Below, piece after piece: positions 34,758-46,560 of a stretch of DNA of 64,000 nt. The first letter of the stretch is position 1. Each line of letters opens with the position of its first letter. Location: assembly GCA_026225945.1 (NCBI GenBank), contig JAMJFZ010000239.1, forward strand, positions 26,561,501 to 26,625,500, in the 5' to 3' direction. Source of the stretch: Cricetomys ansorgei. Taxonomy: Eukaryota; Chordata; Mammalia; Rodentia; Nesomyidae. The position numbers were made by a program, and so were the translations under genes. The notes below the pieces were generated by a model. It worked only from the letters and a program-made list of their open reading frames with translations. It ran no database searches and was not told the DNA's origin.

Positions 34758-35382
34758 CTGGCTCTCACTATTTTCAGTAGACTTCTCTGCATAGCACATG
34801 CTTGGTTCCCCCATTGCACAGAGCCTGCACTGGTGCCTCCTGTACCCAGTGCCTTTGCAGATGTTAATTACAAAGCACCAATCAAGTGCTTAGTGAACAC
34901 CTGCAGAGGGACTAAATCTTCTGAAGCCACATTTTCTTCCTCAGAGACATTCAAATTCTCTTCCTGCCTCATTTTATGCAATACAGTTTCAGACGGAAGA
35001 TTCTGTTACTTGACATTTTATTGTCAAAACCAGATTCCCTTTAACTGTAGTCTTCTACTGAGAAATATTTAAATTCTGAAGGACCAAAGGTGCCTCACAT
35101 CCTTGTATGCTAACGGTCCTACTGTGAGTTCTTCCCTGCAAATTACTTTTGTCTTCGTGAAAAATAGTTCCAGTCCAAAACTGATACATCCAGACAGTAG
35201 GATAGGGAGGTATGTAGTTAAACACTTACTGTCTTTTCTGGACTCATTTCTTGGCTGCAGTCAAGCTTTTGAGTGTTTTTTTCCCAGAAGTGTCCAGGCA
35301 GGAAATGCATGCAACTGAAAAGCCCACATGGAAACTGGTCATGGTAATTAGTCTGTACTTTGCTAGTCTGAAAACAACAAAT

Positions 35383-35583
35383 ACCTTTTTAGCCCAGGTT
35401 AGCCTCAAGCTCACTGTGTAGTTGATCGTGGTCTTGAACTTTGGATCCTCCTGCCTTTGCTTTCTGAGTGCTGGGATTATAATGTGGAGCACCATTCCTG
35501 GTTTATATGATGCTGGAGAAATGATCCAGGGCCTTGTACATTTTAGGCAAGTACTCTACCCACTGAGCTGCACTACCCCACTC
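35383..35583 (-). mobile_element. B4-type (B1 + ID) SINE
   Basis: tttctgagtgctgggattat, then gtactctacccactgagctg. Confidence 0.65.
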
Positions 35584-36374
35584 CCATCACACACATGTAT
35601 CTTGAACTTGTATCTGGCACATAGAGATCTTTTTTTTTTCCCTAATAGTGCAAGTGATGTAATTTTCTATGAACTCTTACTCTATAATTCACCTCCCAGT
35701 TCAGTTGCTTTAAGCGTAATTAACAGATTTCTGGTAAGCTTACAGAGCTGGGCAGCTATCACCCCAGTCTGAGTTTAGGACATTTCTGCCCCAGAGACTG
35801 TTTGCAGCCCTCTGCCTTCCTACCCGAAGCTGACACGAATCAGGTTGAGTTTTCTCTTCCTAATGCTGAGCAGTGATCCAAAAAGTATATCTAACCGGAC
35901 TTTTCTAAGCAAATGTAGTTTTTGCTGATGTTTTATTTTGCTTCCTTCCCGCTTCCTTTTGAGAAAAATTGACTAGAATGAAGTCATGCCTTTGGGCCAA
36001 ACTCGCTGAGCGATGGGGGAGTCTTAGCTGAGTGACTGTCGATTTTCCGCTCATTAGTGTCAGAAAGGCGGAGAATTCAGGGGCCTGGGTAATTATCTCC
36101 GTTTGAGTGGGAACTGCCTGAGGTTGTCCTTGATGAGGGAGAAATGCAAGCATTTAATGTGTGTTTTATGAGTGTGGGTGAAGTGGAACTAAATATTTAC
36201 ACATGATTGGGGCCATGGGGAATTCATTATTTCAGTTTTTTGCTTTTTTCTTTAGCTCAGAGGATTTCAGTTGTCCTATTGAGGATGTGTGTCTTAGGGT
36301 GGACTTTTCAAACTGTGTCGGGACCTGTTTTGGGACTGAATGTGAACCAGCTGTTTTCATTTTGTTTGTCTTGG
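35584..36374. other. Intronic sequence, no recognised feature
   Basis: No repeat recognised. Confidence 0.4.
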
Positions 36375-36500
36375 TTTTCGAGGGAGCGTTTCATGGAGTC
36401 AGGCTGACCTTGAACCTTCCTTGGAGCTGATGATGGCCTCGAACTCAGGATTCTTTACCTCCTAAGTGCTGGGAATATAGGCATGTTCTGCTGTGCCTAC
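36375..36500 (-). mobile_element. B1-like SINE, diverged
   Basis: gatggcctcgaactcaggat ... ctaagtgctgggaatatagg. Confidence 0.55.
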
Positions 36501-36502
36501 TT

Positions 36503-36647
36503 TTTTGTATTTTGAGACAGGGTTTGGGTTTGAAGCCCTGGTCACCCTGGAACTTGTTATGTAGACCAGGATGGCCTTGAACTCAAGAAATCCACCTCAA
36601 TGACCCCGAGTGATGGGGATTAAAGATGTGCCACCATGCCCAGCTGG
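36503..36647 (-). mobile_element. B1 SINE
   Basis: ttttgagacagggtttgggt, tgtagaccaggatggccttg, gtgccaccatgcccagct; immediately adjoins the previous B1. Confidence 0.75.
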
Positions 36648-37044
36648 CTAATTGTTTTTAAAAATCAAATTTAAACAGTACAGTAGTAAAATGCTTTGCA
36701 TGCTGTCATGGTAACCATGCCTTCAGAAACCTCTGTTTGATTTGCCGCTGTGTATGTATAATGTTTTATGTAAACATGACAGCGGTTTCAATCAAAGGGC
36801 TGTACTCAGGCTTCCTCTCCTGAGCTCTGTTTGGGGTAAGTAGAGAGAAGAGACTGGGACTGGAGCTCATTGAGATAAAAACTTACCGGCGTTGGGGAAA
36901 TGAGCTGATTGGTCTAAGGAAGTGAGACTGGAAAATGAAACTTCCTCTGTGGCCTCTTTTCTTTGTCGAAATAATGAATTATTTAGAGTATTTTAGGCAG
37001 GAGGCTTTGGGTGAATTTTAGTTGGCTAAACCTGCTAAACAGTT

Positions 37045-37318
37045 ATGTTTGTACATTTGCATGTGTTCACATCTGTGTGTTTGAGAGTCTGTATTGAAGC
37101 CCAAGGTTAATATGGGGCATCTTAGTCTGACCTGAGCTTACTGGTCCTGGCTAGGTTAGCTAGCCAGCTTGACCTAGGGATCTCCTATCTGCTTCCCACG
37201 TGTTGGGAAATCAGGTGGCTGGCTACACAGCTGCCCAACTTTTAAATGGGTTCTGGGGATTGGAACTCTGATCTTCACACTTGTGTGGCAAGTACTTTAT
37301 CCACTGAGCCATCTCCAT
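37045..37318 (-). mobile_element. B4-type SINE, diverged
   Basis: ctggctaggttagctagcca, gttctggggattggaactct, atccactgagccatctccat. Confidence 0.55.
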
Positions 37319-38022
37319 GTGACTGCTTTTGGCCTTTTCAACAAGACAAGACACATTTCAACTGGGAGGCTTTAGAAAGGTTAAATTCCTAGCATCTTGC
37401 AGGTGGTAGGAACAGGAAAGGTTATGCATGCTAGTTCCATCCCGGGAGAGCGTCCCTCCTGTCCTGTCTCACTATCATGTACCCGAATATGTGTCCAGAA
37501 GGAGAATTCATGACTCTTTCATTCCAGTTTTCCAACCTCTTCAATGTTGGAGACTGTAGGCTTCATGTATCTCAGTTCTCGAGACTGGGCAACCGTGTTA
37601 GTATTGTCATCTCGAAAGCATCATGCTCATTTCAAAGAGAGTAAGAGATTTCATCCTGGAGCCGAAGCATGAGTGACCGTGATCTGGGAACACAGACCTA
37701 GGCTACTCCAAGGACCATGGTCTGACATGGCAGTAGTGTGACCAACAGCTAGGTGGATTACAGCAAAGCAAGGAAGTCTCCGCTATACATTTTAGATGAC
37801 GTCTGATGGCGTTCTTAGCCTCTGGGTTAGTGGAAGCTAGGGCTCTGCTTTTACATAATAGTCAAGTGCTTGTTAGGTAACATACAGGCTAAAATGACTA
37901 TCAGGGCCAAAATAGTCCAGGATAACTTGGCTCCCAATGTGTAGCATTCTAGGTGTCTGCAAATCACAGAATCTATCCAGCACCCTCTTAAGACTGACTT
38001 TGATGCAGATGGTAGAGAAGGT
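37319..38022. other. Intronic sequence, origin unclear
   Basis: The segment 37,610-37,860 has the feel of an old interspersed repeat, but I cannot assign a family. Confidence 0.3.
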
Positions 38023-38518
38023 GTCTTATTTACTGTTCCGTTGCTGTGACAAACATCTTGACCAAGGCAACTTATAAAAGAGCATTTATTTCGGGGACAC
38101 ACAGTTCCAAGAGAGTTAGAGTCTGTGACTATCACGGCAGGGAGCACGGCAGCAGGCAGGCGGGCATCACACTGGAGCCGTAGCTGAGCTCTTACATCTG
38201 ACCCGTAAGGATGAGGCAGAGAGAGAGGGACAGGGAGGAGGGAGAAAAGGAGAGAGAGAGAGAGAAGAGAAGAGAGAGAGAGACAGACACAAACACACAT
38301 GAGAAACAGACAGACATGGAGGGAGGGAAGAAAAGAGAGAGAGAGAGCATGCACACTAGCTAACTGGGAATGGTGTGAAACCTCAAGGCGTACCCCCTTG
38401 TGACACATCTCCTCCAAGTCCACACCTCCTAATCCTTTCCAAATAGGTCCACCCACTGGGGACCAAGTATCCAAATGCATGATCCTGTGAGGGCCATTCT
38501 CATTTCAGCCACCACAGG
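38023..38518 (-). mobile_element. Solo LTR, MaLR ORR1-type, with GA expansion
   Basis: Antisense: accaaggcaacttataaaag, ccaagtccacacctcctaat, gccattctcatttcagccac, ending accaca. A GA-rich insertion (38,215-38,348) enlarges it, which explains a 209-codon spurious open frame. Confidence 0.8.
38215..38348. repeat. (GA)n-rich tract
   Basis: Several gagagaga blocks separated by gacaga and cacaaacacaca. Confidence 0.9.
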
Positions 38519-38867
38519 TATGGTAGACTCTCAGGTTTCCTGCTTATTTAAACACATCTGGGAAGGTTACTCTGTGGTTTGTAAAGAAACAGATAAAATG
38601 TAGCATGTTGACCCCAATTGTGGGAAAAAAATAATCAAAGGTTATTTCACGAAGCTTAGCCTCAGCACGCAGTGCATTGGAAATGATGCTTGTAGCCTAA
38701 TTGCTCATTTCTGATGGGTATCCAGCAGTCTTTTTAGTAGCAAGCTTTCAGAGCCTCTGGTGTTTGTGCAGAACTGTAATCTGTGGCAAAACAGGCTTCT
38801 GACATCTTCTATCAGACTGCCGCCTACTCTTCAGCTGGCACCTATCTATCTTTATTATTTGTTTGTT

Positions 38868-39028
38868 TATTTGTTATCTTATGTGCATTGGTGTGAGAGT
38901 GTCAGATCCCCTTGAACTGGAGTTAACAGACAGTTGCAAGCTGCCATGTGGGTGGGTGCTAGGATTTGAATCTGGGCCTTCTGGAAGAACAGCCAGTGCC
39001 CTTCACTGCTGAGCCACCGCTCCAGCCC
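38868..39028 (-). mobile_element. B3 SINE
   Basis: gagtgtcagatccccttgaa, cagttgcaagctgccatgtg, gagccaccgctccagcccc. Confidence 0.75.
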
Positions 39029-39375
39029 CTTGTCTTCTTATTTGTTTCTACAGTTTTCTACATTTCTCTGACCTGGAAAGCTTAAGTCACTTGCTGTGGA
39101 TTTGAAGGTCTGGAGAAAAGTTCTAGGAGTTGGGGGAGGACAGGGTGCAGAGAGGGGATATTTGACAGGTGGGCCCAGGCACAGCCCTTTTGCTCACAGC
39201 TCTAGATAAAAATGCAGATGTTGAACATCAGGAAAGCCAGGGCCTGTACTTCACGAGGGAGTTTTCCTCAGCTGCTGAGGCTGAGGTAGCCTTGCTATCA
39301 GGCCTGCTGCCTGTGATTATGGTGTAATGCTAATAAGACGGTGAACACTGGTGACCTGGAGACTGTGAACACTCA

Positions 39376-39464
39376 TCTTGGAGGCTGGCCTCGAACTGAG
39401 AGATCCGTCTGTCTCTGCTTCCCAAGTGCTGGGATTAAAGTCGTGCACCACCACTGCCTGGCCA
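39376..39464 (-). mobile_element. B1 SINE 5' part
   Basis: ggctggcctcgaactgagag ... cgtgcaccaccactgcctgg; the other half is missing. Confidence 0.7.
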
Positions 39465-39845
39465 CCAGGTCTTATTATTTGTTATTTCCTATGTTTGGAT
39501 GACTTTCCTAGTCTGAGTTTCTGCCACGACTTCTGGTCCTGCATTCTTCATCTTCTTATGATGATATGGCATAATGGGACCTTAATCCTTTTTAAGTGAC
39601 TGTAATTCTTTACTGTATCCTGAATGTTTCCACTATTCTTTTAATACTCCACTTTGCATTATTGGCACCATCAGTTCCTGGGGCAGATTCTGCAGTGCCC
39701 ATCAGAACTGAGGAGGTGATTTAGCCTAGACCTGAGGTGTGGTAGGCGTGGGAAGAGTGTGGCGGGAGAGGGCGGAGCGAGGGATTGCGGTGCTTTGCTG
39801 AATCAGTGGATGTGTCAAGCGCAGAACATGGGGACTGTCACTCCG

Positions 39846-39990
39846 AAAGCAGACTGGCGAGATGACTCAGTGGGTAAAGATTGCCAAGCCTGACCCCTGG
39901 TTTGATCCCAGGAAACCGTGGACTGGAAGGAGAGAAGTAACTCCTGAAAGCTGTCCTCTGGTCTCTATAGGTTTGGTGAGCATGTAAGTT
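39846..39990 (+). mobile_element. B4-type SINE
   Basis: Sense ggcgagatgactcagtgggt and ctgtcctctggtctctatag. Confidence 0.6.
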
Positions 39991-40267
39991 CTCAGCCCAT
40001 GGTTACACACCTAGGACCGTGATTGTAGGGTGAAAGCAAATGTACTCTTTCTGTTTACAGCATCTGTTGTCTTGGTGACAACTGCCCTCCTTCCCTGTGA
40101 TACCCTAACCAGCTTTTCCTCTGTCAGGGTTAGGCTCCTCGTAGGAAATGTCTCTACAAATCTGGGAGAGTGTTGATCATTTATAATAGCACATCTCATC
40201 ATGGTGCTGGCCTCCCTTCCCCCTTGCTCCACGTTGAACTATTTTATTCTGACTGGTAATGTGAATG

Positions 40268-40329
40268 ACTATCTCAATTCTCTCTCTCTCACTTCTCTCT
40301 CTCTCTCTCTTTTTTTTTTTTTTTTTTGA
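40268..40329. repeat. (CT)n and poly-T
   Basis: CT repeats followed by a long T run that is the tail of the adjoining B1. Confidence 0.9.
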
Positions 40330-40465
40330 GACAGGGTTTCATTATATAACTCTGGCAGTCCTGGAACTCATTATGTAGACCAGGCTGGCCTCAAACCCAC
40401 AGAGATTCTCCTGCCTCTGACTTCCAAGTGCTGGGATTGAAGGTGTGTGCCACTATGCTGGGGAT
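40330..40465 (-). mobile_element. B1 SINE
   Basis: gacagggtttcattatataa, accaggctggcctcaaaccc, gtgtgccactatgctggg. Confidence 0.8.
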
Positions 40466-40786
40466 ACCTCAACTCTTTGTATTGAAGCAGAGTGTGCATA
40501 ACCCCATGTTTGTACATAACCAGTTCTAGCTATGTTCCGATTCAGTGACATTTACATTTCTGTCTTTGGGCAGCCAACACCACTGTGTTCATCTGGGCAT
40601 AAGATCACTTTAAAAGAGAAATTTACAAAATCTACCTGAACGTCTATATGTCTGTTAGTAGGCTTTTGTTAGATTTTGCTATAGTAACATTCTCAAAAAT
40701 CTCAGTGGCAGTGAACAACAGTCTTTTCTTTACATGTGTATCTTTTTCTTTGGGCTAGAACCTAGTCCCCTGGTAGCTTCAGGGGA

Positions 40787-40900
40787 AGCTGGGTAAAGTA
40801 GTCTTGCTGTGTAGTCACATGGTTATATCTAACTTCAGAGCATACTGGGTAATGTAGTCTAGCTGGGTAGTCACATGGCCACATCTAGCTGCAAGGGAAC
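40787..40900. repeat. Two-copy 56-bp tandem duplication
   Basis: agctgggtaaagtagtcttg ... gtagtcacatggttatatct is repeated 56 bp later as actgggtaatgtagtctagc ... gtagtcacatggccacatct. Confidence 0.75.
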
Positions 40901-41086
40901 AAGCAGTGTAGTATGGTTGCGTGTATAGGAATAAAAGGATATTGGTTTGGCCCTTGGGTAATTTCTTAGCCGTAAGGTAAGATTATTGCCGTAGAAAGTA
41001 TTGTCTTTGATGAATGGTCATGACTGCCATTTTCAGTTTCTTAGTTCTTGATGCTTTTTGGGAAAGTGATTTTCTTTTCTTTTTTT

Positions 41087-41241
41087 AAATTCTTATTACT
41101 GTGTGTGTGTTCCTGTGGAGGTCAGAGGATAACTTTCAGTAATTGTTCTCTCCTTCCATCTTTATGTGGTTTTTGGGGTTCAAATACAGGCCATCAAGCT
41201 TTTAAGGCAAGCACTTTACTGGCTGAGCCACCTCACTGGTC
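41087..41241 (-). mobile_element. B4/B3-type SINE
   Basis: tgtggaggtcagaggataac, ttctctccttccatctttat, ggctgagccacctcactggt. Confidence 0.65.
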
Positions 41242-41689
41242 CCAGGCAAGCACTTGCCTAGGTCATGCTGTCTCCTGTTTGCTGGGAGCAATGCAGGAGA
41301 ACAGCGCTTACCCAGACTCCAGCGGTCTTATTCTTTAATATTGAGAGACGTTTCTGTGATAAATAGGCCTACGAGTTCTCTTATGTACTGTTGGGTACAT
41401 ACTCACTCAGTAAGACACTCCATAAAGCTGAGAGGGGGCCATAAGCCACCATCACAATTGCTAACGTGGTTATGGTTGTTAGGAGTTTTTACGATGCCTG
41501 GCGCTTCCCAGCTGTTGGTTAGAAGGTAATTGCTGCTCTTGGTACTCTACTCTTGCTTTAAAAGGAAAGGGTGTGAAATGTAGAGTGCAGAGAGAGAGAG
41601 ATGCTATAAAATTCAAGGTGAGACTTTTTTTTAAAAATAAAATCCAGGAATGAAGTGGTATTTTTTTCTGTGTACTTCTCATTTATTTC

Positions 41690-41825
41690 TTTGAGGTGGC
41701 CTGGCGTGACTCAGGGAGGCCTTAGGCTCACAGTGTTGCTGAGGCTGGCCTTGACTTCCCGACCCTCCTGTCTCTTCCTACTGACTGCTGGGATTACAGG
41801 TGTGTGCTGCTCCACCAAGCTGTGC
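41690..41825 (-). mobile_element. B1-like SINE, diverged
   Basis: tgaggctggccttgacttcc ... gactgctgggattacaggtg. Confidence 0.55.
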
Positions 41826-42804
41826 TGTGGATTTTCTTAATGTTTGAGCCCCTGGGTACAGTTGACCAGGTTGCCATAGTCTGTAGGGCTTGCTGCTATT
41901 TGGAACATTTTGTTACGTTATGCCTCAGCTTGCTGGGGACTGAAGTTTATGGTCAACATTAATTTTAAATAAGTGCCCACTGCTCTGAGAAACTCTTTCT
42001 CTCTCAAGGAGAGCCTCCTCCAAGGCTCCAGTTGCTGGGAATAGCCGTGAAGTGCCATGGAAGTTTTTCCAAAGGATAGTTAGGCTCACCGGCTCATTTA
42101 TTCCTCTGAAGCCTGACAGTTGGAATTTTGTCCCCTTGCCGAGCACTCTTTGAACTCAGTCAGCAAACTGGAAACACTGAGCTCAGGCAAACCCTCTTTA
42201 TCTGCTGATAATCTCACCACAGAGACCACGGTGCTCACAAGTACACCATTAATGCCTTTAGACTAACTTTCATCCCTTATTAGTGCTGAGCCATTGTTCC
42301 AGGATCTCTTTATTTTATTTTTTTTTATAATTCCAGACTCCAAATAGTCATCCAGCAGGAAGGTAGGTGTTCACACAGCAGGTTGTGAATCTTTATTGTA
42401 GGAAGAAAACGAACACATACCAATACAAAACTCCTTTGGCTACAGAGTGAGTCCCTTATTTTCAAGCGTATCTGTTTGGGAGGGGCTGAGTGTGTAGAGT
42501 AAGCATTGTCATAGACCAAGTAGCATGTCGGTTAACAAGAGCTGTGGTTCAGCTCTGGAATGCCCCTAAGGCTTCATGCACTGGGACAGTTTAAATCACC
42601 GGGGTTGTGCCCTTCAAGGGGCTACCGGGACCCCAGTCCTTTCTCTCTTTCTGCTTCCTGGCTTTCACTATAAGCTGAGCTGCCCTGCTTTGCAGGGTGT
42701 CCTGCCTTGACTCAGCCAGAGCGACTATGGACAGAGAGCCCTCTGAATCTGTAAGCCAAGGCTCTTTCCTCTAGAATTGACTGTCTCGGGCATTTTGTCG
42801 TAGC
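41826..42804. other. Intronic sequence; possible old LTR at the right end
   Basis: 42,545-42,790 (gcccttcaaggggctaccgg ... ctctgaatctgtaagccaag) has the flavour of a decayed LTR end; not assigned. Confidence 0.3.
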
Positions 42805-42969
42805 CACAGATCTCCAATATAACCGTGGAGCCACACATGAACAGTGTACCTGTAAGAGGCACAGATCCCCAATATAACCGTGGAGCCACACATGAACAGC
42901 GTACCCGTAAGAGGCACAGATCCCCAATATAACTGTGGAGCCACACATGAACAGCGTACCCGTAAGAGG
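42805..42969. repeat. Minisatellite, 3 x 55 bp
   Basis: Units start at 42,805, 42,860 and 42,915 with cacagatc(c/t)ccaatataac and end cc(c/t)gtaagagg. They differ at only a handful of positions. Because 55 is not a multiple of 3, each minus-strand frame reads the same peptide in turn, producing three spurious open frames. Confidence 0.95.
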
Positions 42970-42983
42970 CCGCCACCTAGTGA
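42970..42983 (-). promoter_or_regulatory. CTCF-like motif
   Basis: Minus strand tcactaggtggcgg fits CCASYAGRKGGCRS at 13 of 14 positions by eye, directly abutting the minisatellite. Confidence 0.4.
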
Positions 42984-43404
42984 CACCATCTCCTTAGCTG
43001 GTGTGAGTGCACTCTGAAGTCCACAGACGTGAAATCACCCACGACACGGTTCTCAGAGAGTCCTCCTGGTTAAGTGGAACAGGACTGGGAAGTTGGGTCA
43101 AGTGTCCCCCTCAGGTGACTTTGCGACTGCCAGCTGCAGCTATCCCTGTCTGCTTCTTCATTACGTGTGGGTGAATGTGCACACAGTGTTCTTATTTTCA
43201 GAAGCCGTCTGGAAGGAAGTTGCATATACTTGGTCCCAGGCGCCTCAAGACTTCGCCTTCTGTTTCCCAAGAATGAGGCTAGTTCTCACATGACCACCGC
43301 AGTACAGTCGTCAGTCTCATAAGATTTTTATCAGAGTTGTGGGCACGTTCTAGTTTTAGATTAAGATAATAATTTTTTTTCTTGTGGTGTCACAGATTAA
43401 AACG

Positions 43405-43580
43405 GAAACTGTGCATTCAGCAAGTTTTATACCATTGAGCTACATCCCCGGCTCTTGTTTTGTTTTGAGACTGGGGCTCACACTGTGTACTTCCGATTGG
43501 CCTTGAACTCTCTGTATCCCAGGCTGCTGTGGAATCATGGGCCTTCTGCCTCAGCCTCCAGAGTGAAGGGATTGCAGGGC
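43405..43580 (-). mobile_element. Composite ID/B1-type SINE
   Basis: An ID piece (taccattgagctacatcccc) then a B1 piece (tgagactggggctcacactg, gcctcagcctccagagtgaa). Confidence 0.55.
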
Positions 43581-44261
43581 AAAGTTGCAGTATTTTCAAG
43601 TGGGTCCATAATGGCCTGTATAGGATTAACTTCCCTCTTCGTTATAGGATGAATTCTATCTATGAGTAAGTGCAATATTGCATTTTTTAGTCTTCTTTAA
43701 TGTGGATCCTTTTCACAGCCTCTGTTTGTCTTTAACAGGGCTGATGTCTTCCTTGAAGGATGCTGCCCTGCGCCCCTCTAAGGGCTGAATTAAATCAGTA
43801 CCTGTGGCTTTGTTTTCCTTTCCGACAGCTCTGTGTTCTCTCCTTGAGGTGCTTTTCAGGGGCCAGCCACGGAAGTTCCTAATTTTGGACATAGTTTTCA
43901 AGTCACACTCTCTTTTAAGTGCCTCCCATTTAGAGACACTGTTCTGATCTGCTAGAGTTATGCACTGATAGGTAGACAGAAACTTAGTTTTCTGCCTAGT
44001 CCTTCGTACCTACTCCCTTTTGTGCTTGTAGTCTTTTTAATGGGTTGGGCTCTGTAGCACCCGCCACAGGAGCCTGCTCCTAGTTAGCCTCTGCACTGTC
44101 CTTGGGCGCCCTCTGCAGGTTGTGATCTGCATGAACACCTTTCTGAGGTGGTGTGATGCTCACTGCCTCTTCATTCCTTTGGTTGGTTCCTCTCACTTTC
44201 TCTTCAGTTATGCAAATGTAGATCATGCAGTGGCTGCCTGCCTTCAAAACTGTTTCCATGG
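43581..44261. other. Intronic sequence
   Basis: No repeat recognised; contains the CTCF-like site at 44,106. Confidence 0.4.
44106..44119 (-). promoter_or_regulatory. CTCF-like motif
   Basis: Minus strand cctgcagagggcgc fits the CTCF core at 13 of 14 positions by eye; not inside a recognised SINE. Confidence 0.45.
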
Positions 44262-44455
44262 GGCCCAAGGAGATGACTCAGTGGTTAAGAGCACTCCAGA
44301 GTACCCGGGCTCACAAACCTCTAACTCCAGTTCCTGGTAGTCTAATGCCGTCTTCTGGCCTCTGTGGATACCGGGCATGCATGCATGTGGTGCACAGACA
44401 TGTATGCAGGAAAAACATTCATATGCATAACATAAAAAGAAATACCTCTTTAAAG
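44262..44455 (+). mobile_element. B3 SINE
   Basis: aaggagatgactcagtggtt, cgtcttctggcctctgtgga, tgtatgcaggaaaaacattc. Confidence 0.8.
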
Positions 44456-44496
44456 AAACTGTCTTGATTACTAAGTTTATCAAGAATATATGTTGG

Positions 44497-44675
44497 TGCT
44501 GGAGAGTTGGTTTAGTGGTTAAGAGCAGTTGTTTTTTGTAAAGGACCCGAGTTCGATCCCCAGCACACCCGTGGAGGCGCATCACCTCCTCAGGAGCCAG
44601 GAATGCTTGTCGTACACAGAAATACATGCAGGCAGAATTCTCAGGCATACAAAATAATAAAACGAAAAGAAAATG
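44497..44675 (+). mobile_element. B3 SINE
   Basis: gctggagagttggtttagtg, cgagttcgatccccagcaca, acatgcaggcagaattctca; tandem neighbour of the previous B3, same orientation. Confidence 0.75.
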
Positions 44676-44974
44676 TTTCCATGCTAAATACATATTTCTC
44701 CATCATTATGTTACTGTTACTGCCTGTGTATTCTTCTGCACACAAATGTTCCTTTTAGTATTTAAATCATCCATGAGGAAGGCAGCTGTATTGCTTGTAT
44801 CTCTCAGGTATGGTCTAAAATGAACATACCCTTTATACCATTCGTAGTGGTGTATGAATTAGTACGACTTGCTAAGTGAGTTGGAATTTAACAGGTAAAA
44901 ATATAGAAGGAAATTTGGTCTGAAAAAAAAATGTGTAAGACAAGTTGAAGATTAGTTCAAGAAACAGGAGAATC

Positions 44975-45350
44975 GCTAAGCATGGTAGTACAGGCCTGAA
45001 ACCCCAGTATCAGCAGGCTGAGGCAAAGTTGTTTTATGCTCAGAGCCAGCATGTGCTATATGGTAAAACCTTGTTTCAGAAAACCAAGAGTGCCAGGCGG
45101 TGGCGCACACCTTTACTTCTAGCACTTGGGAGGTAGAGACAGGCAGATCTCTGTGAGTTCAAGGCCAGCCTGGTCTACAGAGTGAGTTCCAGGACAGCCG
45201 GAGTTACAGCAGAGAAACCCTGTCTGGAAAAAACAAACAAAACAAAATCAAAAAACCAAAGGCTGGTGATGCTGCCCAGGACAGGGTGTGTTCCTAGTGT
45301 GTGCAAGCCTGTGGGTTCCATCCCTAGCACCACGAAAACAAAACAACACA
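44975..45350 (+). mobile_element. Composite B1/ID SINE split by a B1
   Basis: 44,975-45,086 (gcatggtagtacaggcctga) and 45,262-45,350 (tgtgggttccatccctagca) appear to be halves of one B4/RSINE-type element. Confidence 0.55.
45089..45255 (+). mobile_element. B1 SINE, lineage-variant type, nested
   Basis: gtgccaggcggtggcgcaca head and gagttacagcagagaaaccc near the 3' end. Flanks share aaaccaa. Confidence 0.85.
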
Positions 45351-46309
45351 AAAACCAGGGGAATCAAGTTGGTTGAAACACCAGTTGCACAACAATGGGG
45401 AAAAGAGTTGGAAAGTGTACCTTGAATCCAAGCCCCTAGAGAAGGGCAGACTCTCCATGGATCACTGTAAAGCACACTGCATCTCCATGCAGCGGCTCAC
45501 ATAATGTGGTGCCATCTTCTATTTCCGTTTCCCAGTCTGGTTACTGTTTCTCTCCCCTCTTGGCATGTGGAGGGAAGGAGCCCTAGCTTCCCCCACCCAA
45601 ACAAGCACCAGGCGGCTCAAGTTCTAGAGAAGGTCTGTGTTTTCTGTTGCTCCGTGTATTACAGACAACCATTGACTGGGGCTTTTTGGGCCAGATGCCT
45701 CTGAACAAAAGGATAAGGCTATCTATGGGCCATATCTGAAACATAGACCAGAGAACAGGTGGGGACTCTGGGGGGAGAGGGGATCTCTTCTCTGAAACCA
45801 AGGGATAGGTGGTCTGGGATCTTTTAAGGGAAATAGACTGCCACACAGACAATGCAGAAGACACACACCCTGCCTTCTTTGGGCCACAGGAACACTCCAG
45901 GCAGGTCTGAGAAGGGTGTGGCAGAGGAAGAGAAGGAGAAGATGCAGGGCTTCTGGTGGACAGCTCTGGATGTACTATTGACAGTAATCCACGTGAGGTC
46001 AGGCCTGGGAAGCTTAGGAGAAAATAGCGTTACAAATGCTGATTTTGAAGTTATGTTCAGGACAGCCCCATAGAGATATCCATCACACAGTGCCAGCTCT
46101 TTCTTGGACCTAGCCACACAGGAAATGAAAGACTTGCTGTGCCCCAGAGGCTTCCCTGTTCCTTGCCTGGATGGTTGATTCTAGGATCCTTTCTGAGAGT
46201 CCTTTCCTGTCTTTGCTGTCTGCCTCCATTGCATTGTGTGCCTCATTTCCAGAGTGGCCTTTATAACATTGAGAACGTTAATTCTGTGTGAACTGTCTTT
46301 CATTTACTG
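45351..46309. other. Intronic sequence, no recognised feature
   Basis: No repeat recognised. Confidence 0.4.
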
Positions 46310-46362
46310 TTGTTTTCATCCATCCATCGACCATCCATCCGTCCACCCACCACCCACCTAGT
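46310..46362. repeat. (CCAT)n/(CCACC)n imperfect repeat
   Basis: catccatccatcgaccatcc continuing into cacccaccacccacc. Confidence 0.85.
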
Positions 46363-46430
46363 GATTAAGCCCAGGGCTGCACACATGATAAGCAAGGGCT
46401 TTCTATTCAGCCACACCCCTTGTCCTAATA
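46363..46430 (-). mobile_element. ID-like fragment
   Basis: agcccagggctgcacacatg ... tattcagccacacccc. Confidence 0.45.
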
Positions 46431-46479
46431 TTTGCTCTTTATGTTTTTGCCTACTTCCAAACCTTCAAGTTTGTTTAAA

Positions 46480-46560
46480 AAATATATATATGTATATATA
46501 ATATATATATACACACACACATACGTGTATGTATGTATGTATATATACATATACATATGG
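46480..46560. repeat. (TA)n, (CA)n and (GTAT)n cluster
   Basis: tatatatatgtatatataat, acacacacacatacgtgtat and further tatg/catatg units. Confidence 0.9.

Noticed and set aside
37610..37860. Possible undescribed interspersed repeat
   Set aside because: It only looks repeat-like; no second copy is present in the window, so it cannot be supported without a genome search.
37851..38480. 209-codon minus-strand open frame
   Set aside because: It lies largely in an antisense ORR1-type LTR with a GA-rich expansion; the peptide is Ser/Leu-rich low complexity.
42712..42989. Minus-strand repeated peptides (CGSTVILGIC-type), possibly a repeat protein
   Set aside because: All three frames encode it because the 55-bp unit shifts frame each repeat; there is no start context or family.
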